From assembly GCF_902506495.1 (NCBI RefSeq), contig NZ_LR733265.1:126098-190097 (forward strand): DNA of 64,000 bases, read 5' to 3'. How positions within the stretch are numbered: the stretch's first letter is position 1; the number at the start of each line of letters is the position of its first letter. A model generated the notes under the pieces. It did not search any database. It was given only the letters and a program-made list of their open reading frames with translations, and was not told the DNA's origin. The position numbers were made by a program, and so were the translations under genes. Shown here one piece after another: positions 8,921 through 18,426 of this stretch. This DNA is from Pseudomonas sp. 8O. GTDB taxonomy: Bacteria > Pseudomonadota > Gammaproteobacteria > Pseudomonadales > Pseudomonadaceae.

Positions 8921-10732
8921 TTACAACGGCCAGATCCACAGCAGCATGGGCACACTGATCAGCACCACGAGGATTTCCAGTGGCAGGCCCAGGCGCCAGT
9001 AGTCGCCAAAACGGAAACCACCGGGGCTGAGGATCAGGGTGTTGTTCTGGTGGCCAATGGGCGTGAGGAACGAGCAGGAGGCGCCGATAGCCACGGCCAT
9101 CAGCAGCGAGTCCGGGCTGACGCCGAGCTGGCTGGCGGCGCTCAGCGCGATGGGGCACATCACCGCTGCAGTCGCCGCGTTGTTCATGAAATCCGACAGG
9201 GTCATGGTCACCACCAGCAACAGGGTCAGGGTGATGATGGCGTTGCCCTGTGCCAGGTTCTCCATCAGCAGGCGTGCCAGCAGATCGGCTGCGCCCGTCG
9301 CGGACATCGCACCGGCCACCGGGATCAAAGCCCCGAGCAACACGATCACCGGCCAGTCGATAGACTCGTAGACGGCGCGCAGCGGCACCAGACGCAGCAG
9401 CATGTAGGCCAGTACACCGCTGGCGAAGGCAATCGCAGCCGAGAGCAGGCCGAAGGCGGCGGCAGCGATGGCCAGCAGCATGATGCCGAGCGCGAGGTTG
9501 GCCTGTCGTGGATCGGGAATGTTGATGGCGCGTGCGGCCAACGGTACGCAGTCATAGTCGCTGGCGAACTCGCCGATATCCTCGGCGCTGCCCTGCATCA
9601 GCAACACGTCACCGCCCTGGATCAGGGTCGAGCGCAGACGCTTGATCGAGCGATGGCTCTGCCTGGAAATGGCCAGCAGGTTGATGGAATAGCGGCTGCG
9701 CAAACGTGTGCTGCTGGCAGAACGGCCAATCAGTGATGAGTCGGGCTTGACCAGCAGTTCCTGCATGGCACGGTCTTCGCCGTTGCTGGCTTTCTTGTCT
9801 GCTTCGCCGTCCTTGGCCTGCTGCTGCTCGGCTTCCTCGGCTTCGCGCTCGGCCTCCAGCAACAGGTCCAGCTGGCCGAGCACCTCGCCCAGCTCCTCCG
9901 GTTCCGCTTCGATCACCAGTACGTCGTCGGCCTGCAGTACGCGCCGAGGGTTGGGCGCAGTCAGGCGCAGCTTGTTGCGCACCATGGCCACCACCTGGGC
10001 GTCGGCCTCGTCGAGCAACTGTTCGATCTCGCGCAGGGTCTTGCCCTGGGCCTTGCCGCCTTCCTTGACTCGCGCCTCGGTCAGGTAATGGCCAGTGTCG
10101 AAGCTGGCGGCGTTACCTACTTCGCGCTTGGGCACCAGGCGCCAGCCGAGCAGGGTGATGAACAGCACGCCGGCCACTGCCACGGCGACACCGACCGGGC
10201 TGAAATCGAACATGGCGAAGGGACCGCTGCCATTCTGGGCGCGAAAACTGGAGACGATCAGGTTCGGCGGTGTACCGATCAGCGTGGTCATGCCGCCGAG
10301 GATGGTGCCGAAGGCCAGTGGCATCAGCACGCGCCCCGGCGGCAGTTCCAGGCGTGCAGAAATCTGCAGGGCGATCGGCATCAGCAGGGCGAGGGCGCCG
10401 ACGTTGTTCATGAATGCCGAGAGCAGCGCGCCCAGGCCGGTCAATGCGGCGATGGAAAGCAGCACGCCTGCGCCGCTGGGCAGCAGACGTTGGGCCAGTC
10501 GGCTGACTGCCCCCGTGCGCTGCAAACCATGGCTGAGTACCAGCACGCAGGCGACGGTGATCACCGCTGGGTGACCGAAGCCTGCAAAGGCTTCTCGCTC
10601 GGGCACCAGGCCAACGATTACACAGGCCAGCAGCGCACCCAGCGCTACCACGTCATGGCGCCAGCGACCCCAGATGAACAAGCCCATGCTGGCAACGAGA
10701 ATGACGAAAATCAGGCCTTGTTCGAACGTCAT
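8921..10732 (-). CDS. SLC13/DASS-type permease with two TrkA-C domains
   Basis: A 603-residue transporter with about eleven membrane helices split by a soluble insert. N-terminal helices (1-200) contain GTILGGMTTLIGTPPNLIVS, the substrate/sodium-site signature of the DASS/CitM family; two RCK/TrkA-C regulatory domains (about 210-300 and 315-400) follow, separated by an acidic EAEREAEEAEQQQ linker; the C-terminal helices contain DFMNNAATAAVMCPIALS and LTPIGHQNNTLI. This architecture occurs in anion (sulfate, carboxylate) transporters. Substrate is not decided. It is convergent with the dioxygenase-like gene, ending 9 bp from it. Confidence 0.85.
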   Translation of the reverse strand: MTFEQGLIFVILVASMGLFIWGRWRHDVVALGALLACVIVGLVPEREAFAGFGHPAVITVACVLVLSHGLQRTGAVSRLAQRLLPSGAGVLLSIAALTGLGALLSAFMNNVGALALLMPIALQISARLELPPGRVLMPLAFGTILGGMTTLIGTPPNLIVSSFRAQNGSGPFAMFDFSPVGVAVAVAGVLFITLLGWRLVPKREVGNAASFDTGHYLTEARVKEGGKAQGKTLREIEQLLDEADAQVVAMVRNKLRLTAPNPRRVLQADDVLVIEAEPEELGEVLGQLDLLLEAEREAEEAEQQQAKDGEADKKASNGEDRAMQELLVKPDSSLIGRSASSTRLRSRYSINLLAISRQSHRSIKRLRSTLIQGGDVLLMQGSAEDIGEFASDYDCVPLAARAINIPDPRQANLALGIMLLAIAAAAFGLLSAAIAFASGVLAYMLLRLVPLRAVYESIDWPVIVLLGALIPVAGAMSATGAADLLARLLMENLAQGNAIITLTLLLVVTMTLSDFMNNAATAAVMCPIALSAASQLGVSPDSLLMAVAIGASCSFLTPIGHQNNTLILSPGGFRFGDYWRLGLPLEILVVLISVPMLLWIWPL

Positions 10733-10843
10733 GAGGCGGTACCGTCCCTGTTATGCGTAGCTTCGAGTCTGCCGTTCATAGCAGAGTCTGCGCTGCATCG
10801 GCAGTTCCCGCTGCGCCGTCGATTGGGGCGCAATATTTCAGCC

Positions 10844-12028
10844 TCAGACGTATTGCGCGGCGGCGTAGCCCGACGCCCAGGCCCACTGGAAGTTGAAGCC
10901 GCCCAGGTGGCCGGTGACGTCGAGCACTTCGCCGATGAAATACAGGCCAGGCACCTTGAGCGATTCCAGCGTCTTGGATGACACCTCGTCGGTATTCACC
11001 CCGCCCAGGGTCACTTCTGCAGTGCGGTAGCCTTCGGTGCCAGCCGGTACCAATTGCCAGTCGGACAGGCGCTCGGCAATCGTCTTGAGCTCGCCGGGCG
11101 TGTACTGCTTGAGCGGTTTGTTGGTGAACCAGCTGTCGACCAGCAGGGTCGCCATCTTTTTGGTGAACAGCTCGGCCAGCAGGGTTTTCAGCTCGCTGTT
11201 GCCACGCTCGCGCTGCTGGGTGGCCAGCCATTCGGGCAGATCGATATGCGGCAGCAGGTCGATATGCACGGTATCGCCCGGCTGCCAGTAAGAGGATATC
11301 TGCAGGATCGCCGGGCCGGACAGGCCACGGTGGGTGAAGAGGATGTTTTCGACGAAACTCTGCCCATTGCAGCTCACCCGGCAGTCCTCCACCGAGGTGC
11401 CGGAAAGCTCCGTGCACAGCGTCTTGAGCTGCGGGTCGGTGAGGGTGAAAGGTACCAGCCCGGCGCGGGTCGGCAGCAAATCGTGGCCGAATTGCCTGGC
11501 CACCTGATAACCGAAGCCAGTGGCGCCGAGGGTCGGAATCGACAGCCCGCCGCTGGCGATCACCAGTGACTGGCAGACCACTTCGCCGAGGTCGCTTTGC
11601 AGAAGGAAGCCGCCTTCGGTCTTTTCGATACTGTGTACCGCCGTACTCAGGCGAATCTGTGCGCCAGCCTCGGCGCATTCGGCCAGCAGCAGTTCGAGGA
11701 TGTCGCTGGATTTGTTGTCGCAAAACAGCTGGCCAAGCTTCTTCTCGTGGTAAGGCACGCCGTGCTTGGCCACCAGGCCGATGAAGTCCCACTGGGTGAA
11801 GCGTGCCAGGGCGGACTTGCAGAAGTGCGGGTTGCCGGAAAGGAAGTTGTTCGGCTCACAGTACAGGTTGGTGAAGTTGCAGCGGCCACCACCGGACATG
11901 AGGATTTTCTTTCCGGCCTTGTTGGCATGGTCGAACACCAGCACGCTGCGGCCACGGGCTGCGGCAGTGGCAGCACACATCAGCCCGGCGGCGCCTGCGC
12001 CGATGATCAGTACGTCGGTTTGCAACAC
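10844..12028 (-). CDS. YhiN/HI0933-family FAD-dependent oxidoreductase
   Basis: A 394-residue flavoprotein of the HI0933/YhiN (BaiN-like) family. It starts with the dinucleotide-binding motif DVLIIGAGAAGLMCAATAAA (residues 5-24), then GKKILMSGGGRCNFTN typical of the family, GGLSIPTLGATGFGY near residue 155, and ends with GEVLDVTGHLGGFNFQWAW, the second FAD-contacting motif. The physiological substrate is unknown for most members. It stands alone, divergent from the solute-binding protein gene. Confidence 0.88.
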   Translation of the reverse strand: MLQTDVLIIGAGAAGLMCAATAAARGRSVLVFDHANKAGKKILMSGGGRCNFTNLYCEPNNFLSGNPHFCKSALARFTQWDFIGLVAKHGVPYHEKKLGQLFCDNKSSDILELLLAECAEAGAQIRLSTAVHSIEKTEGGFLLQSDLGEVVCQSLVIASGGLSIPTLGATGFGYQVARQFGHDLLPTRAGLVPFTLTDPQLKTLCTELSGTSVEDCRVSCNGQSFVENILFTHRGLSGPAILQISSYWQPGDTVHIDLLPHIDLPEWLATQQRERGNSELKTLLAELFTKKMATLLVDSWFTNKPLKQYTPGELKTIAERLSDWQLVPAGTEGYRTAEVTLGGVNTDEVSSKTLESLKVPGLYFIGEVLDVTGHLGGFNFQWAWASGYAAAQYV

Positions 12029-12154
12029 GAAATGTCCTCAGGTGAATCGCTGACGCAGCCAGCGCTGCGCGGAAACCGCTGAAGTTTACCCGAAGCCGCT
12101 CTGGGCCGACGTTTCTGTCGCCGTGCGGCTGGCAAGTGTGTAACGCCCGATTGA

Positions 12155-12174
12155 CTGTCTCAGATATGAGACAG
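12155..12174. promoter_or_regulatory. Perfect 20-bp dyad between divergent genes
   Basis: CTGTCTCAGATATGAGACAG has two exact 8-bp arms around GATA. It lies in the gap between the YhiN-type gene and the solute-binding protein gene, 61 bp before the latter's ATG. The dyad looks like an operator; which regulator binds it cannot be told from the window. Confidence 0.5.
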
Positions 12175-12234
12175 TGACGAGTGGCCTCGTGCCTGCTATC
12201 ACTAGAACTGATCATTTCGGATGGACCACCACCC

Positions 12235-12966
12235 ATGCTCGCAGTGCGTGCCTGGCTATTGCTGTTGCTGCTGTCGCCGGTATTGGCCTCGGCCGAGCTG
12301 CTGCGCCTGGTGGCCGACCCCTGGCCGCCGTTCAATGATCAACGGCTGCCCGGCAAAGGTCTGGCCAGTGATCTGGTGGAGCAGGCGCTCGCCCGTGCCG
12401 GCTACACCACCCGCTACGTGGAGGTGCCCTGGGAGCGTGCGGTGCTGGGGCTCAAGCGTGGCGATTACGATGTACTGATCAACGCCTGGTACAGCGCCGA
12501 TCGTACCGAGTACGGCTATTTCTCCCAGCCCTATCTGGTCAATCGCATCCGCTTCATGCGGCGCAAAGGGAGCGATATTCGGTTCGAGACCCTGGCCGAT
12601 CTCTACCCGCACAGCATCGCGGTGGTCAGGGGCTATGCCTATTCCAGGGAGTTCGACAGTGATCCGCAGTTGCTCAAGGTCGGCGTCGGCAGCTTCGAGA
12701 TCGCCGCGCGGATGCTGCATGCCGGGCGCGTGCAACTGGCGCTGGAGGACGAGTTGGTGGCGCGCCACCTGCTGGGTCGCAAGCTGAGCGCCATCCGCGA
12801 TGAACTGGAGTTCCTGCCGCAGCCCTTGAGCGAGAACGGCCTGCATATCCTGATACGCCGTAGCCATGCGCAGCATCGCGACATTGCCAGGCGTTTCGAT
12901 GCGGCGATTCAGGCCATGAGCGACGACGGTAGTTATGCCGCGACGCTGCAGCGCCACAGCCCCTGA
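12235..12966 (+). CDS. Periplasmic solute-binding protein (SBP_bac_3 family)
   Basis: A 243-residue secreted protein: signal peptide MLAVRAWLLLLLLSPVLASA then an amino-acid-type solute-binding fold (LRLVADPWPPFN, residues 23-34; EVPWERAVLGLKRGDYDVLINAW; FSQPYL near residue 97). The family binds amino acids in ABC uptake or serves as a sensor module. No permease or ATPase gene is adjacent, so it is an orphan; many pseudomonad relatives are. The ATG at 12235 is chosen because the signal peptide begins there; the longer frame from a GTG at 12181 adds an uncharged leader with no homology. Confidence 0.8.
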   Translation: MLAVRAWLLLLLLSPVLASAELLRLVADPWPPFNDQRLPGKGLASDLVEQALARAGYTTRYVEVPWERAVLGLKRGDYDVLINAWYSADRTEYGYFSQPYLVNRIRFMRRKGSDIRFETLADLYPHSIAVVRGYAYSREFDSDPQLLKVGVGSFEIAARMLHAGRVQLALEDELVARHLLGRKLSAIRDELEFLPQPLSENGLHILIRRSHAQHRDIARRFDAAIQAMSDDGSYAATLQRHSP

Positions 12967-14202
12967 TCAGGCCAGTACGGTGCGGGCACGGCCCTGCTGC
13001 TTGGCCCGATACAGGCGAATGTCGGCTTCATGCAGCAGGCTTTCCAGATCCTCGGGTTCACCCTGATAGAGGCCCGCGCTGAACGATAGCGCGGGCGCAC
13101 CGACGGCATAGTGCAAGCTGGCGCACTGGCGGCGCAGTTTATCCAGTGCCTGAGCCACATGATCTGCGCCATGCAGGGTCAGCAGGGCAAATTCCTCACC
13201 GCCCAGGCGGCCCAGCAGCATGTCGGGGAAGGCATTGCTCATCGCCCGGGCGAACACCACCAGGGCGCTGTCGCCGCTGGCATGGCCGAAGCCGTCGTTG
13301 ATCTGCTTGAAGTGGTCGAGATCGAGCATGGCCACGCTGACCTCGCGACTTTCCCGTTGTGCCTTCTGCAGTATCTGCATGCCTTGTTCGTAGAAGGCGC
13401 GGCGGTTGTTCAGACCGGTCAGGGCATCGAACTGCGCGGCCTTTTTCAGTGCGCGCAACAGGTCGCGTCGCTCCAGGGTCGACATTACCCGGCAGTTCAG
13501 CTCTTCAGGGCAGAAGGGTTTGCGCAGGAAGTCGTCGGCACCGTGCTTGATGAACTGCGCACTGAGCGACCCCTTCGGGTCGGCGGATACGCCGATGATG
13601 ATCAGGTCATTGAGGCGCAGCTTCTGTCGCAGCAGCTTGACCAGCTCGAAACCGCTGACACCGGGCATGGCATGGTCCAGCACCAGCAGGTCGATATCCG
13701 GGTGCTCGCCCAGCTGGCGCAGGGTCTCTTTGCCGTCGCTGGCCTCGATGATCTGATAGTGGTGCGGCTCGAGGATATGGCGGATGTAATGGCGCTGCGC
13801 CGTGGAGTCGTCGGCGATGAGAATCTTGATATGGCTGTTGTGGTCGAGCCGGTGCAGCAGACGGAAGGCGTACTCGTAGGAGTGCTGGCTCTCCTTGAGC
13901 ACGTAGTCGACCACGCCTTTCATCAGCAATTCGTCGCGGCGCTGTTCGTTGTAGCTGCCACTGAGCACGATGCACGGCAGGTGATAGCGCATCACCAGAT
14001 CGACGCTCTCGCCATCCGGTGCATCCGGCAGGTGCAGATCGACGATGGCAGCGAAGAACAGTGCTGCCGAGGTCTCCAGCATGACTTCCGCTTCTGCCAG
14101 TGACGCGCAGAAGATCGGCTCCAGATCGGTTTCCTGACGAAACAGATGCTCGAGGATCTTCAGTACCAGTGGGCTGTCTTCAATGACCAGAATATTGCGC
14201 AT
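12967..14202 (-). CDS. Two-receiver response regulator with GGDEF domain
   Basis: A 411-residue PleD-like protein: REC1 (residues 1-120, phospho-acceptor Asp55 in AIVDLHLPD), REC2 (125-240, Asp176 in LLVLDHAMPG) and a diguanylate cyclase domain (about 250-411) with FDALTGLNNRRAF and the active-site GGEEF. Both receivers keep the acidic pocket and a Lys. The I-site position nine residues before GGEEF is Phe with Met in place of the Asp, so the RxxD feedback-inhibition motif is absent. It should make cyclic di-GMP upon phosphorylation; the partner kinase is not in the window. It abuts the convergent solute-binding gene with no gap. Confidence 0.9.
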   Translation of the reverse strand: MRNILVIEDSPLVLKILEHLFRQETDLEPIFCASLAEAEVMLETSAALFFAAIVDLHLPDAPDGESVDLVMRYHLPCIVLSGSYNEQRRDELLMKGVVDYVLKESQHSYEYAFRLLHRLDHNSHIKILIADDSTAQRHYIRHILEPHHYQIIEASDGKETLRQLGEHPDIDLLVLDHAMPGVSGFELVKLLRQKLRLNDLIIIGVSADPKGSLSAQFIKHGADDFLRKPFCPEELNCRVMSTLERRDLLRALKKAAQFDALTGLNNRRAFYEQGMQILQKAQRESREVSVAMLDLDHFKQINDGFGHASGDSALVVFARAMSNAFPDMLLGRLGGEEFALLTLHGADHVAQALDKLRRQCASLHYAVGAPALSFSAGLYQGEPEDLESLLHEADIRLYRAKQQGRARTVLA

Positions 14203-14243
14203 GGGTGACTCCGGCCCAGGCCGTTTGACTCTTTATATCAGCC

Positions 14244-14417
14244 TAAGAGCCTGTTCGCGATCTTGCGAGCTAGAGCGATACAAAACCGATGGCGGCCCCG
14301 CAAAAACAAGCGAGGAGCGGTCGGAGTCGCGTTCGACTTTACGAGCGGTAAATGAGCATCCGAGCTTGTTTTTAACGCAGTAGCGCCGACGCGCAGCAGG
14401 TCGCGAGCAGGTTCTTA
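14244..14417. repeat. MITE-like structured element, copy 1
   Basis: A 174-bp non-coding element bounded by imperfect terminal inverted repeats TAAGAGCCTGTTCGCGA (14244-14260) and TCGCGAGCAGGTTCTTA (14401-14417; 15 of 17 pair). Its interior holds a second inverted pair, CAAAAACAAGC with GCTTGTTTTTA, and the core TTTACGAG-N2/3-GTAAATGAGCAT. The same core recurs in the element at 39520-39681. Its last three bases are the TAA stop codon of dbpA. Confidence 0.7.
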
Positions 14418-15791
14418 CAATAGACGCACACGCAGCGTTCTGCCCTTGATCTTGCCTTCGGTGAGGCGCTTGAGCGCCTGGCGAGCGACGTCGCGTTCGA
14501 CTGCGACATAGGCCTGGTAGTCGAAGAGGGCGATCTTGCCGACCTGGTTACCGGGCAGCCCGGCGTCGCCGGTCAGGGCACCGAGGATATCGCCCGGGCG
14601 TAGCTTGTCCTTGCGTCCGGCGCCGATGCAGATCGTGTGCATCGGCGGCAGCAGCGGCTCACCCGTCGCCTTGGCTGCAGGCAGCGGGTACCAGGCCAGT
14701 TCCTTGCCCTGCAGGGTTTCGATGGCTTGGGCACGACCGGCTTCGGCGGGCGCCACCAGGCTGAGTGCCAGGCCTTTCTCGCCAGCGCGACCACTGCGGC
14801 CGATGCGGTGGATATGCACCCCGGCATCACGCGACAGCTCGACGTTGATCACCATTTCCAGCCCGGCGATATCCAGGCCGCGCGCTGCGACGTCGGTGGC
14901 CACCAGCACGCTGAGGCTGCGATTGGCGAACAGCGCGAGAATCTGATCGCGATCACGCTGTTCCAGATCGCCATGCAGGGCGGCGGCGGAAATCTTCTCG
15001 GCCTCCAGCTGTGCGGCCAGTTCGTCACACTGTTGGCGCGTGGCGCAGAAGGCCACGGTCGGTTGTTTGCGGAAATGCCGCAGCAGGGTGCTGACCGCCT
15101 CCATGCGCTGGCTCGGCGCTATTTCGTAGAAGCGCTGCTCGATCTGCCCGTCGTCGTGCTGTGCCTCCACTTCGACCCGCTCCGGGCTACGCAAAAAACG
15201 CGCGGCAAGCTGCTCGATGGCGGGCGGGTAGGTGGCGGAGAACAGCAGGGTCTGGCGCCGTGCCGGGGTCTGCTCGATGATTTCGCTGATGCTGTCGATG
15301 AAACCCATGTCGAGCATGCGGTCGGCTTCGTCGAGTACCAGGGTATTGAGCCCATCGACTTTCAGTGTGCCCTTGCGCAGGTGCTCCTGCACGCGTCCCG
15401 GCGTGCCGACGATAACGTGCGCACCGTGCTCGAGCGAGCCGATCTGCGGGCCGAAGGGTACGCCGCCGCAGAGGGTAAGCACCTTGATGTTGTCGGCAGC
15501 ACGGGCCAGGCGACGGATCTCCTTGGCCACCTGATCGGCCAGTTCGCGCGTTGGGCACAGCACCATGGCCTGGCAGCCGAAGTAGCGCGGGTTGAGCGGG
15601 TGCAGCAGGCCGATGCCGAAGGCTGCGGTCTTGCCGCTGCCGGTCTTGGCCTGGGCGATCAGGTCGCGGCCCTTGAGAATCAGCGGCAGGCTGGCGGCCT
15701 GGATGGGCGTCATCTCGGCATAGCCGATGGCGGCGAGATTGGCCTGCATGGCGGCAGAAATGGGCAGGCTGGCGAAGGCAGTAGCGGTCAC
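14415..15791 (-). CDS. dbpA: ATP-dependent RNA helicase DbpA
   Basis: A 458-residue DEAD-box helicase that assists large ribosomal subunit assembly. All motifs are visible: Q motif (YAEMTPIQAASLPLIL), Walker A AKTGSGKT, DEAD, SAT, ATDVAARGLD and HRIGRSGRAG, followed by the C-terminal DbpA RNA-binding domain (about residues 385-458, KDKLRPGDILGALTGDAGL) that recognises hairpin 92 of 23S rRNA. I chose the GTG at 15791 (VTATAFASLPIS) because family members start here; the open frame continues upstream with Arg/Cys-rich sequence that is antisense to the MFS gene. Its TAA stop is the end of the MITE-like element. Confidence 0.93.
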   Translation of the reverse strand: MTATAFASLPISAAMQANLAAIGYAEMTPIQAASLPLILKGRDLIAQAKTGSGKTAAFGIGLLHPLNPRYFGCQAMVLCPTRELADQVAKEIRRLARAADNIKVLTLCGGVPFGPQIGSLEHGAHVIVGTPGRVQEHLRKGTLKVDGLNTLVLDEADRMLDMGFIDSISEIIEQTPARRQTLLFSATYPPAIEQLAARFLRSPERVEVEAQHDDGQIEQRFYEIAPSQRMEAVSTLLRHFRKQPTVAFCATRQQCDELAAQLEAEKISAAALHGDLEQRDRDQILALFANRSLSVLVATDVAARGLDIAGLEMVINVELSRDAGVHIHRIGRSGRAGEKGLALSLVAPAEAGRAQAIETLQGKELAWYPLPAAKATGEPLLPPMHTICIGAGRKDKLRPGDILGALTGDAGLPGNQVGKIALFDYQAYVAVERDVARQALKRLTEGKIKGRTLRVRLL

Positions 15792-15840
15792 GGCAAGAGC
15801 TCGGGGGTGATGAAACAGGCCGGCAGTGTAGCAGGCCCGC

Positions 15841-17262
15841 TCATTCGTCCGCTGAAACCTCGATATTGCGCCCGCTACGGCCATCTTTCGTGTCCAGTTG
15901 CAGGAAGATCGCCGCCGCCAGCATCGACAGCAAGCCCACGCACAGATAGGTCGCCTGGAACGCCTCCAGCACATGGCCGTTGTCGCCCAGCTCGCGGCTG
16001 AAACCGCTGAGCAGCGCCGCCGCCGACGCAACGCCAAGGCCCATTGCCAGCTGTACTACTACCGACAGCAGGCTGTTACCGCTGCTGGCGTCGCGGTTGT
16101 CCAGGTCGATCAGCGTTACCGTGTTCATCGCGGTGAACTGCAGCGAGTTGCAGGCGCCGATCAGGCTCAACTGGATGATCAGCTGCAAGGTCGAGGTTTG
16201 TGCATCGACCAGGGCCAGGCTGGCGATCAGGGCGCCGAGCAGCAAGGTGTTGCTGGTGAGGATGTTGCGGTAGCCGAGGCGCTCGATCAGCGGCCTGGCC
16301 AGGGGCTTGGCTGCCATGGCCGCCAGTGCCAGCGGGATCAGGCTCATGCCGGCCTGGGCCGGCGAATAGCCCATCGCCAGTTGCAGCAGCAGCGGCGTGA
16401 GGAAAGGCAGCGCGCCGCTGCCGAGGCGGGCGAACAGGTTACCGATGATGCCCACGGCGAAGCTGCGGGTGTGGAACAGCTTGGGTGCGAACAATGGTTG
16501 CTCGATGCGCCCGGCGCGGAGCCAATAGGCGGCCAGGCAGGCCATGCCGCCGAGCAACAGCAGCACCACGCGCATGGTCGGCAGGTGCAATTCGCCGAGC
16601 CCCTCCAGGGCTACGGTGATCAGCAGCATGGCGGCGCCGAACAGCAGAAAGCCGGCGGTGTCGAAGCGGCTGCGCTCAGGGCCGCGCAGGTCGGGCATAT
16701 GGCGCAATGCCGCCCAGCAGCCGAGCAGCCCCACCGGCAGGTTGATCAGGAAGATCCAGTGCCAGCTGGCCACCTCCACCAGCCAGCCGCCCAGGCTCGG
16801 GCCGATCAGCGGGCCGAGCAGGCCGGGCAGGGTGATGAAGCTCATGATCCGTACCAGCTCAGAACGCGGATAGGCGCGCAGCACCACCAGGCGCCCGACC
16901 GGCATCATCAGTGCGCCGCCCAGGCCCTGGATGACGCGTGCACCGATCAGCATGCTCAGCGACTCCGACAGTGCGCAGAGCAGCGAGCCGAGGCTGAACA
17001 TGGCGATGGCGCCGAAGAAGATGCGTCGCGTGCCGAAGCGGTCGGCGACCCAGCCCGAGGCCGGGATCAGCAGGGCCACCGTAAGCATGTAGGCGATCAC
17101 CACCGACTGCATGCGCAATGGATTTTCGCCGAGATCGGCGGCCATGGCCGGTAATGCGGTGTTGAGGATGGTGCCATCCAGCGTCTGCATGAAGAAGGCG
17201 ATGGCTACTATCCAGGGCAGCAGGCGGGCGGTTCTGGGGTCGAGCAGGGTGGGGTTGGTCAT
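15841..17262 (-). CDS. MFS transporter, DHA2 family (MdtD-like)
   Basis: A 473-residue major facilitator of the 14-helix drug:H+ antiporter family. MQTLDGTILNTALPAMA (TM1, about residues 23-39, with the D-x-T motif C-like element), GWVADRFGTRR (motif A, about 75) and ALMMPVGRLVVLRAYPR are clear. The length and the MQTLDGTIVNTALP-type start match MdtD. The ATG at 17262 is chosen from a GAGAA ribosome site and family N-termini; the frame extends 25 more codons. It lies 49 bp upstream of dbpA on the same strand but is not functionally related. Substrate unknown. Confidence 0.88.
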   Translation of the reverse strand: MTNPTLLDPRTARLLPWIVAIAFFMQTLDGTILNTALPAMAADLGENPLRMQSVVIAYMLTVALLIPASGWVADRFGTRRIFFGAIAMFSLGSLLCALSESLSMLIGARVIQGLGGALMMPVGRLVVLRAYPRSELVRIMSFITLPGLLGPLIGPSLGGWLVEVASWHWIFLINLPVGLLGCWAALRHMPDLRGPERSRFDTAGFLLFGAAMLLITVALEGLGELHLPTMRVVLLLLGGMACLAAYWLRAGRIEQPLFAPKLFHTRSFAVGIIGNLFARLGSGALPFLTPLLLQLAMGYSPAQAGMSLIPLALAAMAAKPLARPLIERLGYRNILTSNTLLLGALIASLALVDAQTSTLQLIIQLSLIGACNSLQFTAMNTVTLIDLDNRDASSGNSLLSVVVQLAMGLGVASAAALLSGFSRELGDNGHVLEAFQATYLCVGLLSMLAAAIFLQLDTKDGRSGRNIEVSADE

Positions 17263-17406
17263 GCTGTTCTCATGGTCTGTGCGCTCCACTCTAGGCCGCC
17301 GACCGAGCCCGGGCAACTGTGGGTTGCCGATGTGCAAGCAGGTGTCCGAGGTGGTGCTACGCTGGGGTTACTGGCACATCGCCCCGCAAGGGCTAAGGAC
17401 GGCGTC

Positions 17407-18426
17407 ATGCGCTGGTTGACTCTGTGGCTTTCGCTGGCTTGCCAGTCGCTGCTGGCGGCCGAGTGGTTCCCTTATCCGGTACGTGCCGATGGCCGCATGC
17501 TGGACTACCGGCCTTTGCCAGTGGCCAGCCAGCCCTGGCGTATCTGCGCGCTGCTGCCCCATGGCAAGGACCGCTACTGGTGGGGCGTGGCCTGGGGGCT
17601 GGATCAGGAAGCCAGACGTCTTGGCGTGCGGCTGGGTATCTACGAAGCCGGTGGCTACGAGTATGCCGAGGTGCAGGTGGAGCAGTTCGAGCATTGTGTA
17701 GCCGAGGGCGCCGATGCCTTCGTCGTGGCCAGTATCAACACCTATGACCTGTGCAGCGCAGCAGACGTGCAGATCAAGGCCGGTCGGCCGGTAATCGATC
17801 TGGTCAATCGCCTGGAATGCCCGGGGCTCAGCGCGCATTCGCGCGTCGACTTCGCCGACATGACGCGTGCCACGCTCAAGTATCTGGTACGTGTCAGTGA
17901 GGGGCGGCCGATTCAGGTCGGCTGGCTACCCGGCCCGGCCGATGCTGGCTGGGTGCAGGATGCCGAGCGCGGTCTGCGTGATGCCTTGCCTGGAACCCGG
18001 GTGAACCTGATCCATGGTGGCTATGCCCCGGTGGATCGCAGTCGGCAGGCGCAACTGGCGCGCGAGCTGTTCAAGCAGCATCCGCATCTCGATTACCTGA
18101 TCGCCAATGCCGAAGCAGCGGCCTTCGCCGCGCAACTGGTGCGCAACATCGGCTCCGAGGCGCAGGTGCTGTCGCTTTACGCCACCGAGCGGGTACTGGA
18201 GCAGATTCGCGAGGGACAGGTATTGGCTGCGCCCACCGATTCACCGGTGATTCAGGCGCGCATCGCCCTGGACCTGGCCGTTCGTGGCCTGCAGGGCGAA
18301 AAACTGCCGCAACTGGTGAGCCCGCAGATCGAGATGCTCGACGCCGGGTCCCTGGATCGTTTCGACCTCGGCCGGCTGATGCCGCCCGAGGGGCACTGGA
18401 TGATCCGCCAGGAATTACCCGACTAA
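17407..18426 (+). CDS. TorT-like periplasmic binding protein (orphan)
   Basis: A 339-residue secreted protein: signal peptide [20 protein letters not shown], then a type I periplasmic-binding fold with the TorT-type sequence [25 protein letters not shown] (two lobes of about 130 residues). TorT binds trimethylamine N-oxide and signals through the TorS sensor kinase. Neither torS, torR nor a TMAO reductase is in the window. It ends with a 12-bp convergent overlap with betA, so a link to methylamine metabolism is possible. AAGGA precedes the ATG at 17407. The ligand is inferred only. Confidence 0.75.
   Translation: MRWLTLWLSLACQSLLAAEWFPYPVRADGRMLDYRPLPVASQPWRICALLPHGKDRYWWGVAWGLDQEARRLGVRLGIYEAGGYEYAEVQVEQFEHCVAEGADAFVVASINTYDLCSAADVQIKAGRPVIDLVNRLECPGLSAHSRVDFADMTRATLKYLVRVSEGRPIQVGWLPGPADAGWVQDAERGLRDALPGTRVNLIHGGYAPVDRSRQAQLARELFKQHPHLDYLIANAEAAAFAAQLVRNIGSEAQVLSLYATERVLEQIREGQVLAAPTDSPVIQARIALDLAVRGLQGEKLPQLVSPQIEMLDAGSLDRFDLGRLMPPEGHWMIRQELPD

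Noticed and set aside
15898..17154. A 418-codon plus-strand frame rich in Gln/His/Arg
   Set aside because: Antisense shadow of the MFS transporter, without any recognised fold.
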